From assembly GCA_016293435.1 (NCBI GenBank), contig JAEDEG010000061.1, forward strand, positions 1 to 15,194: a stretch of DNA of 15,194 nt, given 5' to 3'. A program made the translations under genes and the position numbers. Below are positions 5,582-12,899 of the stretch, piece after piece. The notes under the pieces are model-generated. The model was given only the letters and a program-made list of their open reading frames with translations, did not search any database and was not told the origin of the DNA. Numbering within the stretch: position 1 is the stretch's first letter; each line of letters opens with the position of its first letter. This DNA is from Clostridia bacterium (GTDB lineage: Bacteria; Bacillota; Clostridia; UMGS1810).

Positions 5582-7867
5582 TTATAATATATACTCATTT
5601 ATTCCGAGACTTAAGGCAATTTTTTTGTCGTTGATACAAAGTTGAGCATCTATACCATAAGGTATTTCAATACGTAATTTGATTTTATCGGCACAACGTT
5701 TCCATGACACATATATTCTGCCTGTATCAGTATCATAGTACGCCTCCGCATAGCGAAGTTTTGAAGGAAATACCGGAGATATAACAGCTTTATTAATATC
5801 ATCCATATCGGGATTAATTTTTATGCCAACAATGTCACATATAAACACTCGCATAATATCACCGAAAAAATGATGATTTTCCGACTCCTGTACTCCGTTT
5901 TCTTCAAGAGCTTCGCACAGAGCTGTGGCACCTCTTTTTATCATCGAACCATACGATGGAGCATCATCACGACACATTATTTCAATTGCCAAATCAGCAT
6001 CGCCGTTACGCACAAGGACTTCAAAAATATGACGCAATCCGATCACACCGCAATCGATATGAAAATCCTTTTCTTTTATAAAATCAATCAGACGGGCATA
6101 TGCCTGCCCAATTTCACACTCTTTGAACAAGCCGAGGGATAACAGTAATGCCTGGGAAGTTTGACACGCACCCTTTGCCGTCATGGTATCATAGTCAATC
6201 AAATTGTATCTAATTGCGTTATACATTTCTTCAGAAAATTTATCAGCATACGATTTTTCGATATCCATTCCCAGCTTTTCAAAAATAAACGAAGCTTTTT
6301 TTGCCATATCAAATACATGGGCACTATCTGTAAGCTCAAGCGGAGACGAAATGTTTACATTATCGGATCCGGGCTGACACCAATCTCCAAGACCACATGC
6401 AACAAGTCCTTTTTCATCACGTTTTGTACTTATGTATCTGAGGTATTTTATTATCATGTTTGCATTATCACGGAGTATTTCGATTTTTCCGTTATACTTG
6501 TACATATAAAAAGGTATATTTATTGCAGCGCTGTCCCAAGCAGGACCGTTCCCCCATTCGTAACCCCATTCACTTGTAGGGACAATTCCGGGTAATTTGC
6601 CGTTTCGCTGACTTTTTTGAACTGACTTGAGCCACATTTCAAACGATGCACTGCAATCAAAAAGCAAAGCAAACTGTTCGGCAGAGGCGGATATATCACC
6701 GGTCCAGCCATTTTTTTCCCTATGGGGACAATCTGTGGGAAAGTAATGATAATTGGACAAATCGGAATTTATGCCCATATCATACAAAGTATTCAAGATT
6801 TGATCAGAACACGCAAAGCCGGCTTTTTGTCTGATATCAGAATTTAAAACAACAAAGGTAAGCAAATCGCCAACGGCCTGTTCTTCTGTTATACCCTCAA
6901 CAAAAGCATATCTGAATCCATGATAAGTAAACGGCGGAGTATATATTTCTTCTTCTCCGCCCTTTAGAATATATACATCAGTCTGAAACAAATGTATATA
7001 TTCAGAATAATCCTCTTGGTAGGTATAGATAGAATTAATATTAAAATTACCGTCAGGAGCAAGTCTTTCTCCGTGACGAATGATTATTTTTTGTCCGGCT
7101 TCGCCTTTTATCTTTATCCGGCAAACTCCGGCCCCGCTTTTACCAAAATCATATAAATACCCACTTTTAACTCTTGTGAACTCTATATCATTACCGTTAT
7201 GATATGCTGTCTTTAAGTAGCAAAAATCCTCCTGCTTGCATACCGATATCGGCTTATATTCCTTTTGTACAGTTATCGGGTGGGCGGTGCATAATATTTT
7301 ATCACCTTTTGGTGCATCGGCGTATGTAACATTATTCCAACAGCTGTCATCATATTCCGGAGTATTCCATCCCTCAATTTCAAGACGTGCATCATAATAT
7401 GTACCGTATCGATACATATCAAAAATAACCGGAGACGGATGACTTTTGAACGATTCATCAGAGTCGAGAAAAAAAGTTTCATTGTCTGAACTTAACTCTA
7501 AGCTGACAGAAACGCAAAGCGGAGCTCTGAACAAAGCTTTTGAAAAATCCCATTGATCGGTAATCTGATTTGCGAAACCGTTGCCGAGAATAAGTCCTAT
7601 TGCGTTTTTTCCTTTATTAAGATATGAGCAAATTTCATATCTATCATAGCAGCAAATATGATCAGGATTCGATATATAAGGTGCAAGAGCACCCTTAGTT
7701 ATTTTTTGGCCGTTTATAAACAATTCATAAAACCCGGGTGTGCATACAAAAATACAGGCATTGATGGGTACAAAATCAATTTCAAAGGACTTGCGTATAT
7801 AAGGTGCAGGTACCCAATTATCCTTGGTGGTGAAAGTATTTGACGCTTTTATAAAATTCTCAAACAT
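5582..7867 (-). CDS. Alpha-L-rhamnosidase, GH78-type, cytoplasmic
   Basis: The 761-residue protein has N-terminal beta domains (about 1-340, including a carbohydrate-binding-like jelly roll with FYELFINGQKI) and an (alpha/alpha)6 barrel. The GH78 signature is DCPHREKNGWTGD at 379-391; by comparison with characterised GH78 enzymes, Asp379, Glu384 and Asp391 occupy active-site positions. NGPAWDSAA (440-448) and NHHFFGD (664-670) are further family landmarks, and Glu652 in GATALCEALEENG is the likely base, although the usual Trp before it is Cys. A C-terminal beta domain closes the protein. No signal peptide or membrane segment is present, so it probably acts on imported rhamnosides or short oligosaccharides. 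It stands alone with its own promoter; the ribosome-binding site (AAAGG, far from the ATG) is weak. Substrate range cannot be stated. Confidence 0.9.
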   Translation of the reverse strand: MFENFIKASNTFTTKDNWVPAPYIRKSFEIDFVPINACIFVCTPGFYELFINGQKITKGALAPYISNPDHICCYDRYEICSYLNKGKNAIGLILGNGFANQITDQWDFSKALFRAPLCVSVSLELSSDNETFFLDSDESFKSHPSPVIFDMYRYGTYYDARLEIEGWNTPEYDDSCWNNVTYADAPKGDKILCTAHPITVQKEYKPISVCKQEDFCYLKTAYHNGNDIEFTRVKSGYLYDFGKSGAGVCRIKIKGEAGQKIIIRHGERLAPDGNFNINSIYTYQEDYSEYIHLFQTDVYILKGGEEEIYTPPFTYHGFRYAFVEGITEEQAVGDLLTFVVLNSDIRQKAGFACSDQILNTLYDMGINSDLSNYHYFPTDCPHREKNGWTGDISASAEQFALLFDCSASFEMWLKSVQKSQRNGKLPGIVPTSEWGYEWGNGPAWDSAAINIPFYMYKYNGKIEILRDNANMIIKYLRYISTKRDEKGLVACGLGDWCQPGSDNVNISSPLELTDSAHVFDMAKKASFIFEKLGMDIEKSYADKFSEEMYNAIRYNLIDYDTMTAKGACQTSQALLLSLGLFKECEIGQAYARLIDFIKEKDFHIDCGVIGLRHIFEVLVRNGDADLAIEIMCRDDAPSYGSMIKRGATALCEALEENGVQESENHHFFGDIMRVFICDIVGIKINPDMDDINKAVISPVFPSKLRYAEAYYDTDTGRIYVSWKRCADKIKLRIEIPYGIDAQLCINDKKIALSLGINEYIL

Positions 7868-7905
7868 CTGTTAAATCAACCTTTTATATTATAATTTTTA
7901 TAAAC

Positions 7906-7933
7906 ATTATATCACAAAGAAAATAATTTTCAA
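7906..7933 (-). promoter_or_regulatory. Promoter of the rhamnosidase gene
   Basis: On the minus strand TTGAAA (7933-7928), a 16-bp spacer and TATAAT (7911-7906) preceded by TGA, an extended -10. The -35 lies against the T-rich tail of the ftsH terminator. Confidence 0.72.
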
Positions 7934-7980
7934 CAAAATCAACCCGAAAAGAGCAATTCACAGTTCTTTTTGGGTTGATC
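7931..7980 (-). terminator. Rho-independent terminator of ftsH
   Basis: ATCAACCC-G-AAAAGA and TCTTTT-T-GGGTTGAT form a stem of about 15 bp (7938-7952 with 7965-7979) with a 12-base loop. On the minus strand it is followed by TTTTGTTG. It begins 5 bp after the ftsH stop. Confidence 0.82.
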
Positions 7981-7984
7981 TGAT

Positions 7985-9832
7985 TCACATATTTAGAAGG
8001 CTCATAAATTCTTCACCCGAAATAGTTTCTTTGCTTATAAGATATTGAGCTATACTGTTAAGCTTTTGCATATTTTCTTTGAGAATACTTTCTGCCTTTG
8101 AATATGCTTTTGCTACAGTATCAATCACCTCTTTGTCTATCATAGCTGCTGTTTCGTTTGAACACATTAAAGACGTATCATCGCTCAGATATGGATTGTT
8201 CAATGTTTCAAAAGCAACCATACCAAACTGAGAGCTCATTCCGTAACGTGTTATCATTGCTCGAGCTATTTTGGTTGCTTGTTCAATGTCGTTTGCTGCA
8301 CCGGATGTAACAGAGCCAAACATAAGCTGTTCGGCTGCACGTCCTGCTGTAAAAGTGACAATTTTGTTAAACGCCTCTTGCTTGGACATAAGAACTTTTT
8401 CGGTTTCTTCAACCTGCATGGTATACCCCAGGGCGCCGGATGTACGTGGAATAATTGTAATTTTGTGAACCGGTGCACTGTTTTTTTGCAGAGCAGCAAC
8501 GAGAGCATGACCAACTTCGTGATAGGCAATTATTTCTTTTTCTTTTTGAGAAACAACCATTCCTTTACGCTGATAACCTGCCAAAATTACCTCTACACTT
8601 TCTTCCAAATCAGCTTGTTCTACTTCTATGCGGCCGCATCTTACTGCATGAAGAGCAGCTTCGTTTATTATATTTGCTAGCTCTGCACCGGAAGCACCGC
8701 TTGTAGCATTTGCTATAGCGCGGAAGTCCACACCGTCTGAAATATTCACCTTTTTAGCGTGAACTTGCAATATAGCCTCTCTCCCTCTTACATCCGGAAG
8801 TTCTACAGGTATTCTTCTGTCAAAACGTCCCGGTCGGAGCAAAGCTTTGTCAAGTGAATCGGGTCGATTGGTTGCAGCAAGAATTACAACGCCTTTTTTT
8901 GCATCAAATCCATCCATTTCCGTAAGAAGCTGATTAAGTGTTTGTTCTCTTTCATCATTACCGCCGGAAATTTGACCGGAATCTCTTTTTTTGCCAATTG
9001 TGTCTATTTCGTCAATAAAAACTATACAAGGCGCCTTTTCGTTTGCTTGCTTAAAAAGATCTCTGACCTTTGCGGCTCCCATACCGACAAACATTTCAAC
9101 AAATTCGGAGCCTGAAATTGAAAAAAACGGGACATTTGCCTCACCGGCAACCGCCTGAGCAAGAAGCGTTTTACCGGTTCCGGGGGGTCCTACGAGGAGG
9201 GCACCCTTGGGAAGAGTAGCACCAATGGCAGCGTATTTCTTCGGGTTATGGAGAAAATCTACAATTTCGGTCAGCGCTTCTTTTGCTTCATCCTGACCGG
9301 CAACATCAGAAAAAGTTTTTCCCGTCTGAGCTTTTACATACACTTTGGCATTGGATTTGCCAAAAGACATAGCATTACCGCCGAATCCACCTTTGGCAAT
9401 CTGTTTAGAGAGAAATTTCCAAAAAATAAACATTATAAGTATCGGAACACCATAGCTGAATATGAGAGATAGAAGCGGAGATATCTCTTCTTCTTGAACT
9501 TTGGCAAATTTCGCTCCCGACTCATACAGCTTTGAAACCAAATCGGGATCATATATTATGCCGGTTTTATATATATTGGCTGTATCTACCGAATTGAAAA
9601 GCAACGGTTTTTCATTTTTTGGTATGGAATGGTCTTTGAGTGTATAGATTATTGTATCGGTTTCGATTTGGACTTCCTTGATTTTTTTGTTGGCTATGTC
9701 AGTAAGAAACTGATCGTAGGTTACTTCTTCAATTTTATCGCCAAACAAAGATGGAATCACAAAATAATTCAATACAAAAATAATTGCGATGGTTATAATT
9801 ATATAAAAGTATTTTCCTTTTTTAATATTCAT
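7985..9832 (-). CDS. ftsH: ATP-dependent zinc metalloprotease FtsH
   Basis: The 615-residue protein has every FtsH module. TM1 spans about residues 9-30, an extracytoplasmic domain 31-118, and TM2 119-140. The AAA+ domain has Walker A GPPGTGKT (215-222), Walker B VFIDEID (271-277) and the second region of homology ending LLRPGRFDRR (331-340). The M41 peptidase has zinc motif HEVGH (438-442; most FtsH have HEAGH) and third ligand Asp515. It degrades misfolded membrane and some soluble proteins at the membrane. The start at 9832 is chosen because TAAGGAGG lies 6 bases upstream. An in-frame ATG at 9895 would add 21 Cys-rich residues but lacks a good site and would overlap a hairpin. It lies 152 bp downstream of pnp with no strong terminator between. 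The C-terminal tail is short. Whether this is the sole FtsH of the organism is unknown. Confidence 0.96.
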   Translation of the reverse strand: MNIKKGKYFYIIITIAIIFVLNYFVIPSLFGDKIEEVTYDQFLTDIANKKIKEVQIETDTIIYTLKDHSIPKNEKPLLFNSVDTANIYKTGIIYDPDLVSKLYESGAKFAKVQEEEISPLLSLIFSYGVPILIMFIFWKFLSKQIAKGGFGGNAMSFGKSNAKVYVKAQTGKTFSDVAGQDEAKEALTEIVDFLHNPKKYAAIGATLPKGALLVGPPGTGKTLLAQAVAGEANVPFFSISGSEFVEMFVGMGAAKVRDLFKQANEKAPCIVFIDEIDTIGKKRDSGQISGGNDEREQTLNQLLTEMDGFDAKKGVVILAATNRPDSLDKALLRPGRFDRRIPVELPDVRGREAILQVHAKKVNISDGVDFRAIANATSGASGAELANIINEAALHAVRCGRIEVEQADLEESVEVILAGYQRKGMVVSQKEKEIIAYHEVGHALVAALQKNSAPVHKITIIPRTSGALGYTMQVEETEKVLMSKQEAFNKIVTFTAGRAAEQLMFGSVTSGAANDIEQATKIARAMITRYGMSSQFGMVAFETLNNPYLSDDTSLMCSNETAAMIDKEVIDTVAKAYSKAESILKENMQKLNSIAQYLISKETISGEEFMSLLNM

Positions 9833-9849
9833 AATATGCCTCCTTAGTG

Positions 9850-9879
9850 TGCAGCATTTGAAACAGAAAAACTGCTGCA
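9850..9879 (-). promoter_or_regulatory. Hairpin in the ftsH leader next to its ribosome-binding site
   Basis: TGCAGCA (9850-9856) and TGCTGCA (9873-9879) are a perfect 7-bp inverted repeat with a 16-base loop. On the minus strand it ends 5 bases before TAAGGAGG of ftsH. No T-run follows, so it is more likely a leader structure than a terminator. No clear promoter could be assigned in the 152-bp gap. Confidence 0.45.
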
Positions 9880-9984
9880 TAAATATTATTGACATTTCAC
9901 CCCAATATAATTACCAATACAATTGCAAAATAACTATATTTATCAATAATCCTTAACACAGCAGTTTAAATTTAATATATCATA

Positions 9985-12084
9985 TTAATTTTGTTCTTCT
10001 TCATTCAAAGCATCTTTTCTGGAAAGGTTAAATCTACCCTGACGGTCAATTTCCATAAGTTTAACTTTGATTTCATCGCCTTCGGATACAACATCTTCAA
10101 CCTTGGCAACTCTATGATTTTCGAGCTTGCTGATGTGTACAAGACCTTCTCTCCCCGGAAGGAACTCTACAAATGCACCGATTTCGATTATTTTGACTAC
10201 TTTACCGGTATATATCATACCAATTTCGGGTTCTGCTACAATGCCTTCAACAATCGACAGAGCTTTGTTACCGGCTTCTTCGTCTGTGGTGAGAATAAAT
10301 ACAGAGCCGTCATCCTCAATATCAATTTTAACTCCGGTTTCAGCAATGATTTTCTGGATTGTTTTACCTCCTGAACCAATTACATCTTTTATTTTATCAA
10401 CGGGAACCTTGGTTGTAATAATTTTAGGAGCGTATTGGGAAAGGTGCTCACGAGGTTTATCGATAGCTTTGAGCATTACTTCATCAAGAATATAATAACG
10501 AGCGTCTCTGGTCTTCCTGAAAGCTTCTTTAATGATATCATAGGTAAGGCCATCAACTTTTATATCCATTTGAATTGCAGTAATACCTTTTTTGGTTCCC
10601 GCAACTTTAAAGTCCATATCACCGTAAAAATCTTCAACGCCCTGAATATCGACCATGGTAAGAAATTCATCAGAATCGGGCTTGGTAATAAGGCCGCAAG
10701 AAATACCTGCTACAGGTGCTTTGATCGGAACACCGGCATCCATAAGAGCAAGTGTGCTGCCGCATACACTGCCCTGCGATGTAGAGCCGTTGGAGCTGAG
10801 AACTTCAGAAACCAATCTAATAGCATAAGGAAATTCTTCGGTTGAAGGAATGACAGGTTTCAGAGCTCTTTCTGCAAGGGCGCCGTGTCCGATTTCTCTT
10901 CTGCCGGGGCCTCTTGAGGGCTTTGTTTCACCTACTGAATACGAAGGGAAATTGTAGTGATGCATGTATCTTTTGGATACTTCTTCATCAAGACCGTCTA
11001 TTGTTTGAGATTCGGAAACAGCACCGAGAGTTGCAACGGTGAGAACCTGAGTCTGCCCTCTGGAAAAAAGACCTGAGCCATGAACTCTTGGCAGAATACC
11101 AACCGATGCCGAAAGAGGTCTGATTTCGTCAATCTGCCTGCCGTCAACACGCTTGTGATCTTCGATAAGCCACTTTCTTACAATTTCCTTTTGGATTTTA
11201 TAGAATATTTCATCTATTTGGGCATCTTTACCTTCGGCTTCGTCGCCAAGAAATTCTAAAAGTTCGTCTGTAAGAGCTCTCATTCTCTCATCGCGTATTC
11301 TCTTATCGTCTGTATCGATAGCATCGCATACCTTATTGTATGAAAATTGATATACCTTATCATAAAGATCATGATCAATTTCGTGAGCTTCATAAGGCGC
11401 TTTTTCTTTGCCTACTGCTTCAACAATTGTATCTATAAATTCGCAAATTTTGATGATTTCTTGATGTGCATATACAATAGCATCATACATAACATCTTCG
11501 GGAACTTCATTTGCGCCGGCTTCTATCATAACAACTTTTTTCTTGGTGCCGGCAACTGTAACGTACATTTCGCTCTTTTCTCTTTGTTCAAGAGTAGGGT
11601 TAATAACAAACTCACCATCAACCAGACCAACTGCAACGGCACCTACAGGACCTGCAAAAGGCATTTCTGAAATTGAGATTGCAATAGAAGCGCCGTTCAT
11701 AGCACAAATTTCGGGAGAGTTGTCAATATCAACAGACATTACGGTTGTAACAAGACCAACATCGTTGCGGTAATCCTTAGGGAAAAGAGGACGAATCGGT
11801 CTGTCGATAACGCGGCTTGTAAGAATAGCCTTTTCGGAGGGTTTGCCCTCTCTCTTTAAAAATCCGCCAGGTATTTTACCTACGGCATACATTTTTTCCT
11901 CATAGTCAACGCTAAGCGGGAAAAAGTCTATTCCGTCTCTGGGCTTGTCTGATGCTGTTGCAGTTGCCAAAACAACAGTGTCACCGTATCTGACGAGAGC
12001 GGAGCCTGACGCAAGCTGTGCAAGCTCACCTGTCTCTACGGTAAATTCTCTGCCGGCAATTGTTGTTGTAAATTTCTGGTTCAT
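9985..12084 (-). CDS. pnp: Polyribonucleotide nucleotidyltransferase (PNPase)
   Basis: The 699-residue protein is a complete PNPase, which phosphorolytically degrades RNA 3' to 5' and can also add tails. Domains in order: RNase PH 1 (about 10-145), helical linker (about 148-235), catalytic RNase PH 2 (about 320-460, starting near RVDGRQIDEIRPLS), KH domain with the GSGG loop at 570-573, and S1 domain (about 623-692). The active-site segment VEDFYGDMDFKVAG keeps the two Asp and the Lys corresponding to E. coli D486, D492 and K494. AGGAGG precedes the ATG by 8 bases. It follows rpsO in the conserved bacterial order, separated by a hairpin terminator and a long leader hairpin that may control it. 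Length and motifs are normal. Confidence 0.98.
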   Translation of the reverse strand: MNQKFTTTIAGREFTVETGELAQLASGSALVRYGDTVVLATATASDKPRDGIDFFPLSVDYEEKMYAVGKIPGGFLKREGKPSEKAILTSRVIDRPIRPLFPKDYRNDVGLVTTVMSVDIDNSPEICAMNGASIAISISEMPFAGPVGAVAVGLVDGEFVINPTLEQREKSEMYVTVAGTKKKVVMIEAGANEVPEDVMYDAIVYAHQEIIKICEFIDTIVEAVGKEKAPYEAHEIDHDLYDKVYQFSYNKVCDAIDTDDKRIRDERMRALTDELLEFLGDEAEGKDAQIDEIFYKIQKEIVRKWLIEDHKRVDGRQIDEIRPLSASVGILPRVHGSGLFSRGQTQVLTVATLGAVSESQTIDGLDEEVSKRYMHHYNFPSYSVGETKPSRGPGRREIGHGALAERALKPVIPSTEEFPYAIRLVSEVLSSNGSTSQGSVCGSTLALMDAGVPIKAPVAGISCGLITKPDSDEFLTMVDIQGVEDFYGDMDFKVAGTKKGITAIQMDIKVDGLTYDIIKEAFRKTRDARYYILDEVMLKAIDKPREHLSQYAPKIITTKVPVDKIKDVIGSGGKTIQKIIAETGVKIDIEDDGSVFILTTDEEAGNKALSIVEGIVAEPEIGMIYTGKVVKIIEIGAFVEFLPGREGLVHISKLENHRVAKVEDVVSEGDEIKVKLMEIDRQGRFNLSRKDALNEEEQN

Positions 12085-12131
12085 AAATTTTCCTCCTATT
12101 TTTAATGAACAACAGGAAAAATCTACTTAAT

Positions 12132-12189
12132 TTTTAGCACTTAAATATGATTTGTAAAACACATTACACCTCATATTTAACTGCTAAAA
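12132..12189 (-). promoter_or_regulatory. Long near-perfect hairpin in the pnp leader
   Basis: The arms TTTTAGCA-C-TTAAATATGA-TT-TGTAA (12132-12157) and TTACA-CC-TCATATTTAA-C-TGCTAAAA (12164-12189) pair over 23 bp, with only two small symmetric internal loops and a 6-base apical loop. It lies 48 bp before the pnp ATG in the transcript. In E. coli, RNase III cuts a long pnp leader stem and PNPase then destabilises its own mRNA; a comparable role here is inference. No T-run follows, so it is not a typical terminator. Confidence 0.75.
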
Positions 12190-12232
12190 CAAGTCAAAAT
12201 TCCCTATTGTAGAAATTCATAATTAGTAAAAC

Positions 12233-12266
12233 CGGCAAGGATGGATTCTAAAACCCATCCTTGCCG
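12233..12266 (-). terminator. Hairpin terminator or attenuator between rpsO and pnp
   Basis: CGGCAAGGATGG (12233-12244) pairs perfectly with CCATCCTTGCCG (12255-12266), 12 bp with a 10-base loop, 14 bp after the rpsO stop. On the minus strand it is followed by GTTTTACTAATT, a short T-run, so some read-through into pnp is likely. Confidence 0.72.
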
Positions 12267-12280
12267 CCTTTGTGAACAAA

Positions 12281-12544
12281 CTACTTTCTGATATTGAGTC
12301 TTGCAATTAAAGCACGATATCTTTCGATATCGATTTTTGCAAGATACTGCAAAAGACCTCTTCTTTTACCAACCATTTTGAGAAGACCTCTTCTTGAATG
12401 ATGGTCTTTCATGTTGGATTTGAGGTGCTCGGTGAGATGGTTGATGCGGTAAGTAAGGATTGCAACCTGTACTTCCGGTGAACCGGTGTCACCTTCGTGT
12501 GTAGCATATTCTTTGATAATTGCGTCTTTTGTTTCCTTTAACAT
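12281..12544 (-). CDS. rpsO: 30S ribosomal protein S15
   Basis: The 87-residue protein starts MLKETKDAIIKEYATHEGDT, then GSPEVQVAILTYRINHLTEH, followed by the HHSRRGLLKMVGKRRGLLQYL rRNA-binding region, all diagnostic of S15; bacterial S15 is usually 88-89 residues. S15 is an early 16S rRNA binder that shapes the 30S platform. The frame is open further upstream, but the true start is the ATG at 12544, with GGAGGTG 7 bases before it; the upstream part is the structured leader. It is the first gene of the rpsO-pnp cluster and has its own promoter about 120 bp upstream. Confidence 0.97.
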   Translation of the reverse strand: MLKETKDAIIKEYATHEGDTGSPEVQVAILTYRINHLTEHLKSNMKDHHSRRGLLKMVGKRRGLLQYLAKIDIERYRALIARLNIRK

Positions 12545-12570
12545 CTGGAAACACCTCCATTTTAAATTTT

Positions 12571-12635
12571 CCGCTATGCGGTATCGCCTCAAAGCAAAGA
12601 ATCGGGTCGGAGACTCCATGACCCTTGCTGTGGGC
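12571..12635 (-). promoter_or_regulatory. Structured rpsO leader, candidate S15 autoregulatory element
   Basis: The leader folds on the minus strand as a broken stem: GCC/GGC (12586-12588 with 12633-12635), AGCAA/TTGCT (12593-12597 with 12625-12629) and GGGTC/GACCC (12604-12608 with 12620-12624), capped by GGA-GAC-TCC. A second hairpin CCGC-TAT-GCGG (12571-12581) lies just before the ribosome-binding site. S15 represses its own mRNA through leader structures in several bacterial lineages, which differ in shape; assignment here is by position and foldability. Confidence 0.55.
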
Positions 12636-12668
12636 TTATGATATGTGCAATTCATATCGGCATCGAAT

Positions 12669-12697
12669 ATTATAACACACTATCGGCAAAATGTAAA
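12669..12697 (-). promoter_or_regulatory. Promoter of rpsO
   Basis: On the minus strand TTTACA (12697-12692), a 17-bp spacer and TATAAT (12674-12669) preceded by TGT, an extended -10. The predicted start near 12662 gives a leader of about 118 nt. Confidence 0.82.
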
Positions 12698-12791
12698 TAG
12701 CATTTATCAATAAAAGTAAAAATAAATTATATATGTAATATATGTTTTTTTGTACATATTAACCGATTGATTTTTTGCAAAACAAAAGATT

Positions 12792-12826
12792 TGCATAACA
12801 ATACACAAAATATGAATAATTATGCA
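12792..12826 (+). promoter_or_regulatory. Two tandem ARG-box-like sites upstream of argC (candidate ArgR operator)
   Basis: TGAAT-AATT-ATGCA at 12813-12826 fits the ARG-box core TGAAT-N4-ATTCA with one mismatch. TGCAT-AACA-ATACA at 12792-12805 fits with two. Their centres are 21 bp apart, the spacing of paired ARG boxes bound by an ArgR hexamer in characterised systems. The proximal site ends 8 bp before the argC -35. Confidence 0.6.
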
Positions 12827-12834
12827 AAATTCCC

Positions 12835-12862
12835 TTGATTTTATTAGAAAATCAGTTATAAT
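12835..12862 (+). promoter_or_regulatory. Promoter of argCB
   Basis: TTGATT (12835-12840), a 16-bp spacer and TATAAT (12857-12862). The start near 12869 leaves a leader of about 30 nt to the argC ATG. Confidence 0.75.
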
Positions 12863-12899
12863 TATACCATGTGATAATTAAGCAAAGGAGAAAGTATTT

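Noticed and set aside
9972..9988. TTAATAT-ATC-ATATTAA inverted repeat at the pnp stop as a terminator
   Set aside because: The stem is AT-only, 7 bp, with a 3-base loop; too weak to call a terminator.
12132..12189. pnp leader hairpin considered as a miniature inverted-repeat transposon
   Set aside because: No flanking target-site duplication is visible and it is only 58 bp with almost no loop. It remains possible if other genomic copies exist.
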